Below are positions 62,266 through 62,647 of a stretch of 62,647 nucleotides of DNA, one piece after another. How positions within the stretch are numbered: position 1 is the first letter of the stretch; each line of letters opens with the position of its first letter. The stretch comes from Sphingomonadales bacterium UBA6157. GTDB lineage: Bacteria; Pseudomonadota; Alphaproteobacteria; Sphingomonadales; Sphingomonadaceae. The notes under the pieces are model-generated. The model searched no databases. It had not been told where the DNA came from and worked only from the letters and a program-made list of their open reading frames with translations. Location: the NCBI GenBank assembly GCA_002423025.1, contig DIUN01000011.1, positions 1-62,647 on the forward strand, in the 5' to 3' direction. A program made the translations under genes and the position numbers.

Positions 62266-62647
62266 CGTGCGCAAAATTGGTACTGGCACGAAGATAATTT
62301 GTCAGAATTTCGATCCTGCGAGGTGAACGAAAAATTCTTTTTAAATTCCATAGAAATCAAAAGTCCTCTTATGTTGCGGTGTTACAACGGAAAATGACAA
62401 AACGTTGATGTCGCTTGCTCTGAAAGGGCTGCTTTTTTTGCATGTTGCTTTTCGCATGCCGCATTTCGCGGGCGTGGCGGGGAAACCACAGGCGCGGTAA
62501 ATCGTGTTGCAAACTTAACCTTTCCACTTAAACCCGCTTGGCAGCGGCGCTTTAGATGTGTAGGGATTCTTATGACTTTTTGCTTTTGAAAAAAATCGGA
62601 GCAAGGTCGCCGGAGCGGGGATGCCGGGGCTGCATGGGGCGGCGCAG
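62266..62647. other. Non-coding tail of the window
   Basis: About 380 bp, AT-rich up to 62590, no credible frame on either strand. Probably the promoter region of the next gene beyond the window, expected to belong to the Tad pilus system. Confidence 0.5.

Noticed and set aside
62510..62535. A CtrA binding site (TTAA-N7-TTAA) near the right edge
   Set aside because: The two TTAA motifs are separated by nine bases instead of seven, so the site does not fit the consensus.

Overview
The window is about 62.6 kb of high-GC chromosome from an alphaproteobacterium, most likely a member of the Sphingomonadales. Two secreted proteins end in PEPxxWA-CTERM sorting tails, which are typical of sphingomonads. 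Other support comes from the small soluble proteins, the M17 peptidase plus NlpC/P60 pair, the tandem Flp pilins and the large TonB-dependent receptor paired with an M20 peptidase. Assignment below the order level is not supported.

Left part (1-19.9 kb), mostly core genome: a partial tRNA-Ser, hspQ, the tatABC translocase operon (minus strand), tRNA-Thr, a periplasmic glutathione peroxidase, an Xaa-Pro aminopeptidase, an S9 oligopeptidase overlapping a thioesterase, a PEP-CTERM protein, a secreted methyltransferase-like protein, the rimO - M17 aminopeptidase - NlpC/P60 operon, a serS - surE - NlpD-like run, a zinc-ribbon protein, an ACAD10/11-like acyl-CoA dehydrogenase and a beta-helix protein, ending at tRNA-Leu(GAG).

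Accessory block (19.9-33.6 kb), directly downstream of tRNA-Leu: a cluster of short palindromes, a broken recombinase tail, cobalt- or iron-type nitrile hydratase genes (beta then alpha), two different decayed IS3 remnants, a small HNH-like protein, a secreted M1 aminopeptidase, a secreted amidase, a secreted NHL beta-propeller protein, and a two-gene signalling unit. The first gene of that unit encodes helical (TPR/TRAFs-binding-like) repeats, a SLOG-like nucleotide-binding domain and a divergent class III nucleotide cyclase. The second, 13 bp downstream, encodes a TIR domain, one membrane helix and TPRs. I consider this pair the best candidate for an undescribed system: it combines parts known from Pycsar (cyclase plus TIR) and Thoeris (TIR plus SLOG), but in an architecture matching neither.

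Right part (33.6-62.6 kb): a regulated fatty or hydroxy-acid catabolic operon (TetR; SDR, acyl-CoA dehydrogenase, APH-type kinase and enoyl-CoA hydratase with ATGA overlaps; GntR; acyl-CoA ligase) that resembles 4-hydroxyacid catabolism via phosphorylation. Next come another SDR, MAPEG, L-serine dehydratase, a PAS/GGDEF/EAL protein, wrbA - lysR - pirin, two ABC systems, and an Lrp-type regulator divergent from a TonB receptor plus secreted M20 hydrolase. The window ends with a 1.1-kb gene-poor stretch and two near-identical Flp pilin genes, probably the start of a tad pilus locus outside the window.

All calls come from reading the sequence and translated frames. No database search, structure prediction or alignment was run, so family names rest on recognised motifs.
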